Shown: positions 50,004-59,300 of the stretch, piece after piece
How the letters are laid out: each line of letters begins with the position of its first letter
Position numbering within the stretch: position 1 is the first letter of the stretch
From: Rhynchopus sp. YZ270_cl-10
Lineage: Eukaryota; Euglenozoa; Diplonemea; Diplonemida; Diplonemidae
Direction of reading: 5' to 3'
DNA length: 64,000 nucleotides
Assembly (NCBI GenBank): GCA_964035575.1
Contig: OZ037904.1
Coordinates: 806,001 to 870,000 of the forward strand
Translations under genes and position numbers: made by a program
Notes under the pieces: generated by a model
What the model was told of the DNA's origin: nothing
Database searches by the model: none
The model's input: only the letters and a program-made list of their open reading frames with translations

Positions 50004-50140
50004 AGTTTTCTAAATGTAAACCTCGAAATGGATGTAGGATTGTATGGTAGGGTGGGTCCCACCCACAGTACAACCGGTCATTGCACCAAAGGCACACTGT
50101 TCACGAGAGGGCTGTTGTATTTCAAATTTCTTTGGGTACA
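50004..50140 (+). repeat. dispersed repeat (copy of 62288-62412)
   Basis: Shared order with the copy in the ATR intron: TGTAAACC-CGAAATG, GGATGTAGG/GGACTG, TGTATGGT/TGCATGGT, GTACA-CCGGTCAT, CCAA-GG-ACACTGTTCACG, AGAGGGCT-TTGTATTTCAA. Fragments of the last part (GTACACTGTTCACGAGAGGG) lie at 37211-37252 and 50969-50990, and the first part at 56013-56048. SINE-like size, no Pol III boxes seen. Confidence 0.75.
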
Positions 50141-50526
50141 TTTTAGTGCACCCAATTATACCTTCTATTCAGTAGAATAGTTAGTATATGAAACAAATTT
50201 CTTTTCATGATGATTAACGAACGATGCTAAACACTGTTGAGCATCGTTCATTTTGCAACCTTCTCTTAGATTCTTTAAAGATGTGTGCGCACAAGGCACA
50301 TTCATCTTATAAGTTTCCTTTTCTTTTCCCCCTCTTTCATAACCCTCTGGTGCCTGCGTGTCTAAATGCGTTTTTGCGCCATTCAACCTCACGATTGATA
50401 TTCTGCACAGCTTTCTCTCTTTTTTTTTTTTTTTTTTTTTTTTTGTTGATCATGTCTCCAAAACCCCTAAACCCAACCCAACCCAACCCTAGGTTTTTTT
50501 TCTCTGTTTCACCACCCTGACACCCC

Positions 50527-50711
50527 ACCCCCATACCCACTGTGTTAAGCACAGCAATCAATGAGTCCCCACAGACTGCCCCCCTGTTTTGGATACGGAG
50601 TGCCTTTTGTTTTAAATAAAAAGTAATTTATTGCTTTTATCTATTCAAAAAAAAATATTTATTTATTAAAAACCCCCATACCCACTGTGTTAAGCACAGC
50701 AATCAATGAGT
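50527..50711. repeat. 40-bp perfect direct repeat pair
   Basis: ACCCCCATACCCACTGTGTT and the next 20 bases to GAGT occur identically at 50527-50566 and 50672-50711, with 105 bp between, half of it AT-rich. A simple local duplication, or the scar of an insertion. Confidence 0.85.
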
Positions 50712-50787
50712 ATTTTTTTACAAGACTGAGATGCGTTTTAGCACGTTTCAACTGCTCTTTATTTTAGATGTGCATGCACATGAGGCA

Positions 50788-50893
50788 CACGGTGGCCAGT
50801 TTGATGTGGGAGAGCGTCAAAAGTGGACGAAAATACAGCTTTGTAATTGCTCTCCCGCGGGAGGGCATCTGGGAGAGCATAGGCTCTCCCCCG
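50788..50893 (+). mobile_element. fragment of the CACGGTGGCC MITE family
   Basis: Matches the left half of 53024-53317: CACGGTGGCCAGTTTGATGT, GGGAGAGCGTCAAAAGTGGA, TTGCTCTCCCGCGGGAG. GGGAGAG here stands in place of GGGACAG there, and the exchange is made on both arms of each small palindrome, so pairing is kept. Confidence 0.78.
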
Positions 50894-51726
50894 CCCTCAT
50901 GCATATCCATCTTTACCCCCCCCTTTTTTTTTTGGTTACTTTTCCAATATGCTATCCTTTTAATAAGAGGTACACTGTTCACGAGAGGGTTTTACATTCC
51001 ATGTCAACTTTGCTTTGAATAGAAATCAGAGTATAATAGTCATGGCATGGTTTTAAAACAGGACATATTCATCGTTAGTGGCTGCTTTCGAAAATTTTCT
51101 ATACTTTTTCCATAATTATTGTACAGAGTTTTACCGTGAATGTACTTTATTACCCCAGAACAGTTCGAATAAAGTACGGAAAAAGTGCGGAAGGTGGCAA
51201 AAAATCGTTGGCAATGACCCCCTTTTTTTTTGTCCATACCAGACTATTTACTTTGTTGCTGACGACTGGAAACTGTGTCCCCCCCCCCATACCCACACCC
51301 GGACCCCACCCACCCCCATCCAATCGTAGTGCAAAATAGTGGATACTACATTATAGCATGTTATGCCACCTGCAAGGTCGCCGTGCGCCCACACCCCACC
51401 CCACCCCACCCTCATCTTTTCCCCCTTTTTTTGGAAGAAACAAAGCGAACCCTTGAAATAACACTGCCCACCCCGCTCTCTTTTGGTTATTTGCTCACGG
51501 TTTTTTCTTCTCCAGGGATTACGCTCCACGTGTGGAACGTATGGAAATCCATACGTGAATTGTTTTTGAAAAGGTGGAATCCATACGTGTCCATACGTGT
51601 CCATACGTAGGTAATTTGGGTTTTGGAGTGGGGCTGGGGTGGGGTAGGTGAGGGGTGGGGCTCCGCCCCCACCTCTCACCTACCCCCTACAGAATTCTAT
51701 TTGTAGGAGACAATTTTCTATTTTAC

Positions 51727-51880
51727 CGGAAAAGGAGCATGCAGCATGGCGAAAGAAAAAAAGTAGCGTACCGTGCGCCTGCGGCGCTAGATTGCAGTAC
51801 ACCCTTCCCGTGACATAATAGGCAATTTTAAGCGCAATTTTAAGAAATGTTGCGTACCGTGGCTTCGCCAGAAACTTTCG
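51727..51880 (+). repeat. dispersed repeat (copy of 36648-36815)
   Basis: Second copy of the family with GTACCGTGCGCCTGCGGCGC and AAATGTTGCGTACCGTGGCT, about 80% like the first by eye, same strand. The last block is repeated once more at 51958-51992. Confidence 0.75.
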
Positions 51881-52206
51881 TTTTATCAAAATAGGGAAGT
51901 AAAATTTACGGAACTGGACCATAGTTACCAACGAAAGTGCCATTTTATGTCAAGATTTTTAAGAAATGTTGCGTACCGTGGCTTTGCCAGGAACATTTGA
52001 GTGCCATGACTGATGACTTCACAGCCCTTCTCAACCAACTTTGCCAGGGAGAGCGCGCGCGAAGCGCGCGCGGTTTTTAATTGTTTTTGCTTAGAATTGT
52101 ACGTGTTGAAAATCCATACGTACTTTTTTTATTTTTGGGGGAGCTGCGTAATCCCTGTTCTTCTCTCCTTTAATCCTTTTTTAAATCACAGAAAAAAGCA
52201 AACACA

Positions 52207-52677
52207 ATGCCGTCGCCAATGAAGATGGCCAAGAAGGCGCCTGGGAAGGCTAAGAAGAGCACAGCGAAGAAACCTGTGCCAAAGCAAGCGGGTGGTGCCG
52301 TCAAGAAAAGACGGGTGGCCAAGAAGCACGACAGCTATGCACACTATGTGAAGCAGATCCTCGCAAATCGCCCCAACCTGAACAAGGATGAGAAGCCGGC
52401 GACGATAACACAGGAAGCGCTTAACGTCGTGGACGCTATTGCAGACGACCTTTTCAACCGTCTCGCAACAGAAGCCAGCGAGAGTGCCTACTTCAGCAAC
52501 ATCAAAACACTTAAGAGCGGCGCCATGGTTGCTGCTATAAAAATGCATTTCCCAGATGAAATGGCGTCTCATGCACTCTCAGCTGGTGTCGCTGCTGTGT
52601 CTAAATACGCCAAGGCACAGTGCTGTAAAAGCAAACCAAAAAAATTCTCTGCTAAAAAGCTCTCTCCAAGGAAGTAA
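52207..52677 (+). CDS. H2B: histone H2B, divergent
   Basis: 156 residues, no intron, starting ATGCCG with an A-rich leader. Packs DNA with H2A in nucleosomes. The Lys-rich tail (MPSPMKMAKKAPGKAKKSTA) is followed by the histone fold: SYAHYVKQIL (compare SYAIYIYKVL), ITQEALNVVDAIADDLFNRL (compare IS-KAMSIMNSFVNDIFERI), ATEASESAYFSNIKTLKSG, AIKMHFPDEMASHALSAGV and AVSKYAK (compare AVTKYT). After this it carries an extra basic tail of about 20 residues (CCKSKPKKFSAKKLSPRK) and a longer loop 1 region than usual. Whether it is the main H2B or a variant cannot be told. Confidence 0.92.
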   Translation: MPSPMKMAKKAPGKAKKSTAKKPVPKQAGGAVKKRRVAKKHDSYAHYVKQILANRPNLNKDEKPATITQEALNVVDAIADDLFNRLATEASESAYFSNIKTLKSGAMVAAIKMHFPDEMASHALSAGVAAVSKYAKAQCCKSKPKKFSAKKLSPRK

Positions 52678-53023
52678 GACCACACTAAGAATGGACCAAG
52701 GGAGGACCACCAGAAACAATAAATAGTGGAGACTCATACTCGGGGGGTGGCTACACTAAAAAAAACAACAACCAAGTTTTCAGAAAGGGGAAAAAAAGGG
52801 ATTTATCCCAAATTTGGTCTTACATGGTTGGACTGTAAAGGGGAATGAGACTCCGTTCTAGCTCTGCAATGGGAAAAAAAATGTTCATTTTTCCCGTTTC
52901 CTGTTTTATTTTTGAGCTAAAAGCCATAATGACGTTGATATTCTGCGTTTCCCCTCTCGGGTGCGTAATGAGTATTCACTTTTTTTTTTTTTTGGTGCAG
53001 GTTACAGGATTTGTGATTGCATC
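52678..53023. other. 3' region of the histone gene
   Basis: No gene. It contains AATAAATAGTGGAGACTCAT, then GGCTACACTAAAA and CAACCAAGTTTTCAG (52720-52785), closely like the ALDH downstream region. No conserved histone stem-loop is visible right after the stop. GACTGTAAAGGGG at 52833 recalls the ends of the 33024 element. Confidence 0.45.
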
Positions 53024-53317
53024 CACGGTGGCCAGTTTGATGTGGGACAGCGTCAAAAGTGGACGATAATACTGGTTCAGAATTGCTGTCCCACGGGACA
53101 GCATATGCTGTCCCAGTGACAGCGTCTGGGATAGCGTCGGGACAGCATACGCTATCCCGTGGGATAGCGTCGGGATAGCGTCGGGATAGCGTCGGGACAG
53201 CATACGCTATCCCGTGGGATAGCGTATGCTATCCCGACGCTATCCCAAACGGGATAGCGTACGCTATCCCAAATAACGTCAAATTTTGACGCTGTCCCAC
53301 TCAAACTGGCCACCGTG
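53024..53317. mobile_element. MITE with expanded internal palindromes
   Basis: 294 bp. Inverted ends of about 35 bp with few mismatches: CACGGTGGCCAGTTTGATGT, GGGACAGCGTCAAAA against TTTTGACGCTGTCCCACTC, AAACTGGCCACCGTG. The interior is a chain of GGGATAGCGTC and GACGCTATCCC or GGGACAGCATA words in both directions, so many alternative hairpins can form. A partial relative is at 50788. Confidence 0.88.
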
Positions 53318-53715
53318 TCCTGTTGAGTATGCTGGCGTAATTGAGGTGATTCCATGACCACCGCCTGTTGTGCCAGCATCTTGCATGCAAAGGGGTGTCT
53401 ACACGTCATCAACGTCATTTTTAGATTTTTTTTTATAGATGTGAGGCACATCTTGGCGAGATGTTTCTGTCGACAAATCCCCTTCCTATGTAGGGTCTGT
53501 ACTCAAGGTCACCCAAAGGCTGTTGTACTGAAACGATAGACACGCCATTTTTTTATTCTTTTTTTTTTCCCGGGATGCAGCAGACGCTGTTTCTCATCGA
53601 TGTAGCATCTCTTCCCTACTGTTTTTGGACCAGACAAATAGCCTTTTCGTGCCTACGTCCGTCGAGACGTTTGTACTTTCAATTTCACCTTGGGTAATAA
53701 AAATAAGGGCAAATT

Positions 53716-53990
53716 GCGATAACACGTATACTTTTGTGTACGTATTATCGCAAATGGAAACAAAAAAGTATACGTGTTATCGCGAAAAAGTGTTTCTCGG
53801 ATAGGACCATTTTCAAAAAAAGATAAAATAATATATATTATTGACGTGTAATATTTTTGCCTTTATTTCACGCACAGCCCCAAAAAACCCCGAGGAGTGG
53901 TTTTTTTCCCCGAGGGCGCAGCCCGAGGGGAAAAAATACCACTCCGAGGGGTTTTGGGGCTGTAAGTGAAATTAAGGCAAAATATTACAC
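53716..53990. repeat. two foldbacks, one with GGGCGCAGCCC tip
   Basis: 53716-53783: GCGATAACACGTATAC and its inverse, 16-bp perfect stem, with a third half copy between. 53846-53990: arms of about 65 bp from GTGTAATATTTTTGCC and CAGCCCCAAAAAACCCCGAG to the tip CCCCGAGGGCGCAGCCCGAG. Neither codes for protein. Confidence 0.85.
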
Positions 53991-55133
53991 CAACAATACA
54001 TTTTTTTATTGCACAACGGGGCACTTTTATTTCACAACCCGGGGGTCTGCTAACGCTTAGTTCTCAAGGCTTACGTTCATCGTATCAACTTCCCTTTGGT
54101 CTTGGGGTTATCTTCATTCAAATTTTTCTCTTTTTCGAAATATCTTTATCTCCTGTATCACAACCTTGCAGAGTTGCTGATGTCCGACCTAAACACCATT
54201 GAGGCAGATGGAGTGGCCACTCCACAGGCAGCACTGTTCCCGTGGATGGGCACACCCCACCCCCACCAGCCACATCCGCTTCCATCTAAGGTGAAACAGG
54301 TGAAAAAATCCCTCAGGTGGTCAAAATACCCAAATTTTGCGTTTTTTTTTTGCATTTTTCGGTACCCCAAGACCCCACCCAGGAGTCGAAATTTTCCGGG
54401 GAAAAAAAATTTTTTTTCCCGGTAAAAAAAATTTTTCCCGGTTTTGGCTGGGGGGTTATACGGTAGCGGTGATTTGTAAAATTCACTTTTTTCCCGGAAA
54501 ATCAATTTCCGGGAAAAATAATTTCATTTTTCCCGGAAATAGCCGGGGATTTTTGCTGGGAATTTCATTTTTCCCGGAAATTGAGTTTCCGGGAAAAATG
54601 AATTTTGCTGGGAAACCCAGCTAAAATTTTTTTTTTCAAAATTCCAGCTATTGTGCCCCATAGAAAGGGACTCTGCAAAAAAAATTTTCGCCTGTATAGG
54701 GCTAATTTCGACGATTTGAGGCCGTTAAAACCAGAATTTGACACTTTTTAGCCTCTGTGGGGGTCTAAAAAGCGGTTTTGAGTTTCCAAAAAATTTCCCC
54801 CAAATCCAGTACTGTAATGCTGTTGTGCAAATAATTTCACTCTAGAATAGGATTACTGTGAGTGTGGGCAAATGTGTGCCCAAAGGGTACATTTTTCTGG
54901 TTCTTGCTGACCCTTCTTTACAAAGTCCTCGTACATATTGATCACCTGGTGCTCTTGGAGCAACTCATCTTCTGTGTGAATTTCCTCAGACTCGTCGCCA
55001 CTGTCGACGTCGCTGTCGCACTCCTCCGCCTTCCGCTTTGGTATTTATTTTTTTCTTTTTTTTGAATGTCTGTGGAATAATTTGCCATAAACCGGGAAAC
55101 TTTTTTTACCCGGGAAAAAACCTGTGTTTTTCC
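53991..55133. other. repeat-rich spacer with short palindromes
   Basis: Between 54410 and 54620 the words TTTCCCGGAAA, ATTTCCGGGAAAAAT and TTTTTCCCGG repeat in both directions. At 54853-55044, minus strand, there is a 63-codon open stretch without an ATG (PKRKAEECDSDVDSGDESEE, HTEDELLQEHQVINMYEDFV) with true coding composition; it may be an exon or a remnant of a transposase or nuclear protein. Confidence 0.4.
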
Positions 55134-55314
55134 AATAAAAAAAGCCATTTTCCCCTCGGGCACCCAACAGCTACTCAACAGTGCCCTCGGGACTGGGTTT
55201 TCCACTGCAAAAAATGCCCTCGGGCTGCGCCCTCGGGCATTTTTTTTGTGGAAAACCCGTCCCTCGGGCACTGTTGAGTGCTGTTGGGTGCCCTCGGGAA
55301 AAATGGCTTTATTT
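55134..55314. mobile_element. foldback element with GGGCTGCGCCC tip
   Basis: Arms of about 80 bp: AATAAAAAAAGCCATTTTCC, CCTCGGGCACCCAACAGC, AACAGTGCCCTCGGGAC, GGGTTTTCCAC and their inverses, closing on ATGCCCTCGGGCTGCGCCCT. Few mismatches remain, so it is young. Confidence 0.87.
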
Positions 55315-56047
55315 TTACCGGTAAAAAATAGCTATTTTTCCCGATTTTTCGGATTTTTGCTAAGGCGTGGGCCCATACAAACCGATTTTTTGTACAGAAA
55401 ATGACCGGGGAATAAATATGTGATGCTCAAAACATCAAAATTCTTGCTTTATTTGCATTTTTGGGTCCATCTGAGCCCAAAAAAAAATTTTTTTTTCGGC
55501 TGAAAATTTTGTCTTTGCGAAAAAAAAAAAAAAAATCGAGCAGTGAAATAAAGAGTGAAATAAAGAGTGAAATAAAGAAATAAAGCCTTTTTTATTTCAC
55601 TGCCGTTTTTATTTTTCTACAGGAATTTGTTAGGGGAGTGAAATTAAAGTGCCCCGACGTGCAATAAAATAAAATATTCAAAATTCTCAAATCTTCCTCG
55701 ACTCTCTGGAGTGGAAGGTTCCTTTTTTTTCCCCTTCGTTTTGATTTAAACAACGTTGCGCATTTTTTTTTTGTCTGTTCCATTTCCCTCCCCCACCTCG
55801 GGTCTCCTCCTTCATACCCCATAAGCAACCTTCAAGGGGGGGAAAAGGAAAACAAAAAAACAAAAACAAAACTGACACAAAAAAAAAAAAGATCATGCTT
55901 TTTCACCTTACACTACACGTAACTCAAAACTTACTAACCCCCTCCTCTCTCCTCCACGATTTTTTTATATTCCCGTTCATCTGGCTGATGAGTGGCGGGA
56001 GTAGCACATATCAGATGTAATCCACAAAATGGATGTAGGACCGCATC
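55315..56047. other. spacer without a recognised gene
   Basis: AT-rich, T and A runs, GAGTGAAATAAA repeated three times near 55548-55575. A fragment of the 50004 repeat family starts near 56013. No gene. Confidence 0.5.
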
Positions 56048-56205
56048 CACGACGGGACCCAGTGACAAGTGACAAGTGAATGACAAGTAAATAGCCTATA
56101 TCCCAATAGAAAATCACTTGTCAGGACAAGTGACTTTTTTGTCATATTATGACAAGTGAAATGACATGTCATTTCACTTGTCACTTGTCACTGGGTCCCG
56201 TCGTG
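56048..56205. mobile_element. foldback element of ACTTGTC words
   Basis: CACGACGGGACCCAGTGACA, AGTGACAAGTGAATGACA at the left and the inverse at the right (56160-56205), with CACTTGTC/GACAAGTG words between. It lies within 120 bp of the ATR start and could fold in the promoter or leader. Confidence 0.85.
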
Positions 56206-56323
56206 TCATTGGTTCCCCCCTCCCCTCCCCCTCCCTCCCCCCTCCCCCACCCACTTCACACACCCTCAGAGCGTGGCGTTGGAGCCACGGACACACTAGT
56301 ACAAAGATAGGGGTTTTATAGAG

Positions 56324-59300
56324 ATGACTGGGCGTCTCAGCCTTACCGAGGTGGCCGCAGAGTTGCAGCAGGTTATCGGCCCGAATCGGCAGCAAAGGAC
56401 GCCCGAGAACAATGCGAAACTGCAGCGGGTATTTGATGTGCGTATCATCCCGTTTCTTCGCCCTGCTATCGAGCGTGGAGGGCTCAACGAAGGTGACACA
56501 GGGGTGCTCATGAAGCTTGTTGCCATCCTCCGCAGTCGTCTTTCCCGCATCCAACTAACCCAGCTGCTCTTCACGCTCATCCCCCTCTTCCCCGCAATCC
56601 GTTTCGAAAGCTGCAGAGAAAAGGCATCTCTTCTCTGCATCGGCCTCGCGCAAGACCTAGCCCTGCAAGGAAAAGCGATGCTGCTGTTCAAAACATTTGA
56701 CACAATTCTTGCGTCTCTCGCGGAAGGTGTGCTCAGTGGGTATCCCTTTCAGGTGTCCATAGGGGCGGTAGCAGAGGAAGTTGAGGCCTCTGTGTTTTCG
56801 GTCACATCTGCCGGAACTGTGGATAAATTTTTGCCAACATTACTGCGGTCTGTTGCAGTACTGTCGCCTCATGTGTTTTCCTGTTGGCTCCATGATAGTA
56901 CGTTGCGGAAGGCAGTCTTTTTCTGTCGTGTTGCTGCAGGGTCTCCTGAAGTGCGTATTGCGTGTCTTGGGTTGATTAAGACGTTGGTGTCGCGTACTGG
57001 AGGGGAGCTTATGTTAGATGGGCCGGCAAATGGAAGCAGGACACATCCCTTAGCGAATGCGGCGTTTCTCTGTCTCCATGCGCTGTGCATGCGGCGGCAG
57101 GTCCCTGCGGAGTTCTATCTGCTGCGCGTTGAGAAGCCGGTTGAGGACGCCCCCTTGCTGTTCCCTGCTGAGGAGCTGGACATAGCGCAGGATGTGCTAC
57201 GGGCGTGCCTGGCGCAGGACGACTGGATCGACGTTGCGCTTCCCGGAACAGTCGAGGTTTTGGTGCAAGCAGTGCGACACACGGTGCCGGATCTCTGCGA
57301 CCAACATCCTATACGCGACAGCTACTCGACAGTTCTGCTCGACGTCTTTACACGGTTTGCGGCAAAAGGGAAGATTAGATTGGAGCTGCAAGGGTCGAAC
57401 GACATGGTTAGGAATGTTGTGGCAATTTACTACATCACATACTACTGCAACATGGCAGAGACGGTGAGGCGGCAGTGCCTGCACATTATTGTCAGTGCGC
57501 TGACGAACATCCGCATGGCGGTGCGTGATGTGATGGCACACCAGGACATCTTTGCGACTGCGGGCGAGCTTCTGAACAGCGCAGAGCCGCCTGCAAAGAA
57601 ACGCCGCCTTCAGGAGGCCGAAAACATCCGCGGGAACAACAAAGATGACTATGCGGGCTTTGGGGTGCTCCTTGCCATGCTGCACGGCGACACGCATACG
57701 GACTCTCTTGACACCACAGTGCCAACCAAGAACGCCAACGCATTAGACAGCGTTGCACTGCTGTACTCTCTGCGGCGGTACTTTGGGGACCAATGCCCCG
57801 TCCGATGCGCACTGTCGTCGGCAATCCTTATTGAGGTAGAGAAGACACGCACCGACGCGACCGAAGGGGACACAGAGGAGAACCTGGACCTCTCTGCCTG
57901 GCTGTCTGCAGTATACCCGAAGCTCCTGACCGCCCTGACGAAGCAGTGCAAGGTGGAGGCAAAGCAGGGCGTCTCCAAGAGGAGGCCTTGGAATTTTGAC
58001 ACCACGGTGGCGGTATGCCACACCCTGGTCGAGATGTGCGACTACGAGACACGCACAGGGGCTGTCATAGCGAGCCCCTCCACACGGAGTACAGACCTCC
58101 CCGGTGCTGCCTGCTGCCGTCTGACCACATACGCGATTGAGTTCTACATCTACATTGTGCACCACAAACAGCATTCCTCCTATCCAAAGGACGAGGTGGT
58201 CAGGCAGATCCGCTCCCTTCTTGACGACATGACGTCAGGGGTGCAACGTAGATGCATCGCCACCTCCGACGTTCTCCTTGCATACGAGGCAGGGCTCAAC
58301 GAACGGCACTGTCTAACCGATGTGTTCCTTGAGGGTTTGATCGGGTTCCTAAAGGTGGCATGCGTCAATGCGGGGCAAAGGGAGCAGATAGCGGAGTGGG
58401 TGAGACGGTTGGTGGTGATAGAGGCTGATGGTGCTGCCTTCAGAAGTCTTGCTTTGGTGTTGAAGGGTTTGTATACCTTCTACGAATCCACGGAGAGCCA
58501 AGGCAGCACTGCCAACCAGCTCTGTCTCAGCGGCGCCTCCGCCCCCGACACCACCCCCACCCCAGCACGCAGCACACCGTACTACAACAGCTTCCTGAAC
58601 GGAACCACCCAGCGTACGCCTTTCTTCACTACACGCAAGGCACACCCCAAGCGGGACCCCCAAGAGGACAGCCCAAGCTTCTTCGATATGACCTACTGGC
58701 TGCCGGTTCTCGAGGCAAATGGAAGCTTTCGGGAGGGGACGCCAGAGTATCTTGCGTTCTTCAATGTTTTGGTTGAGCTTTCTGGGGATGAGTTGGGGGC
58801 TGATGCACCTAGAGCCATCTTGACGAAGATGTTTGATGTGAAGAGCGACCCACGGAGGACGTCTTTGGGGTTGCTGATGCACCAGAATGAGCAGGTTCGT
58901 GCAGAGGCGGAGACGGTTATGTTTACCTTGGTGAAGCGTGATGGGCAGGATGCGGATCGTATCCGCGAGCACGAAGAGGAGCACGCAGGCCCGACCCTGG
59001 GCATGGTGCACAACTTCTTCCTGACAGTGCTGCAACGTCTCTTCCTGGGGGACCGCCAGGCCGCACAGCTGACAGCCCTCATGTCAAGCGCAACACAGCG
59101 TTGGAAGATGGGCGAACCACTCCCACCAATGTCCATGCAAGGTGTGGTCGGGGGGAAGAGTGGCATTCACCTTCTGTTCGAACACTTCGACTTCGTCAGG
59201 CGGAAGCAGAACCGTGAATTGGATGAAAGTCTTACCCTCCTGTTGTGTGGCATGGCGCGTGCAATGGATACGGCGGATACGGGGTTGTGTGTTGTGGTGG

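Larger units (their letters stand above)
50141..52206. other. repeat-rich spacer before the histone gene
   Basis: No gene supported. It holds the 40-bp direct repeat pair (50527-50711), a MITE fragment (50788-50893), a dispersed repeat (51727-51880) and GC hairpins at 51640-51690 (GTGGGGCT-CC-GCCCCCAC) and 52049-52073 (GCGCGCGCGAAGCGCGCGCG). The last 60 bp before 52207 are T-rich and then AATCACAGAAAAAAGCAAAC, likely the histone promoter and leader. Confidence 0.5.
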
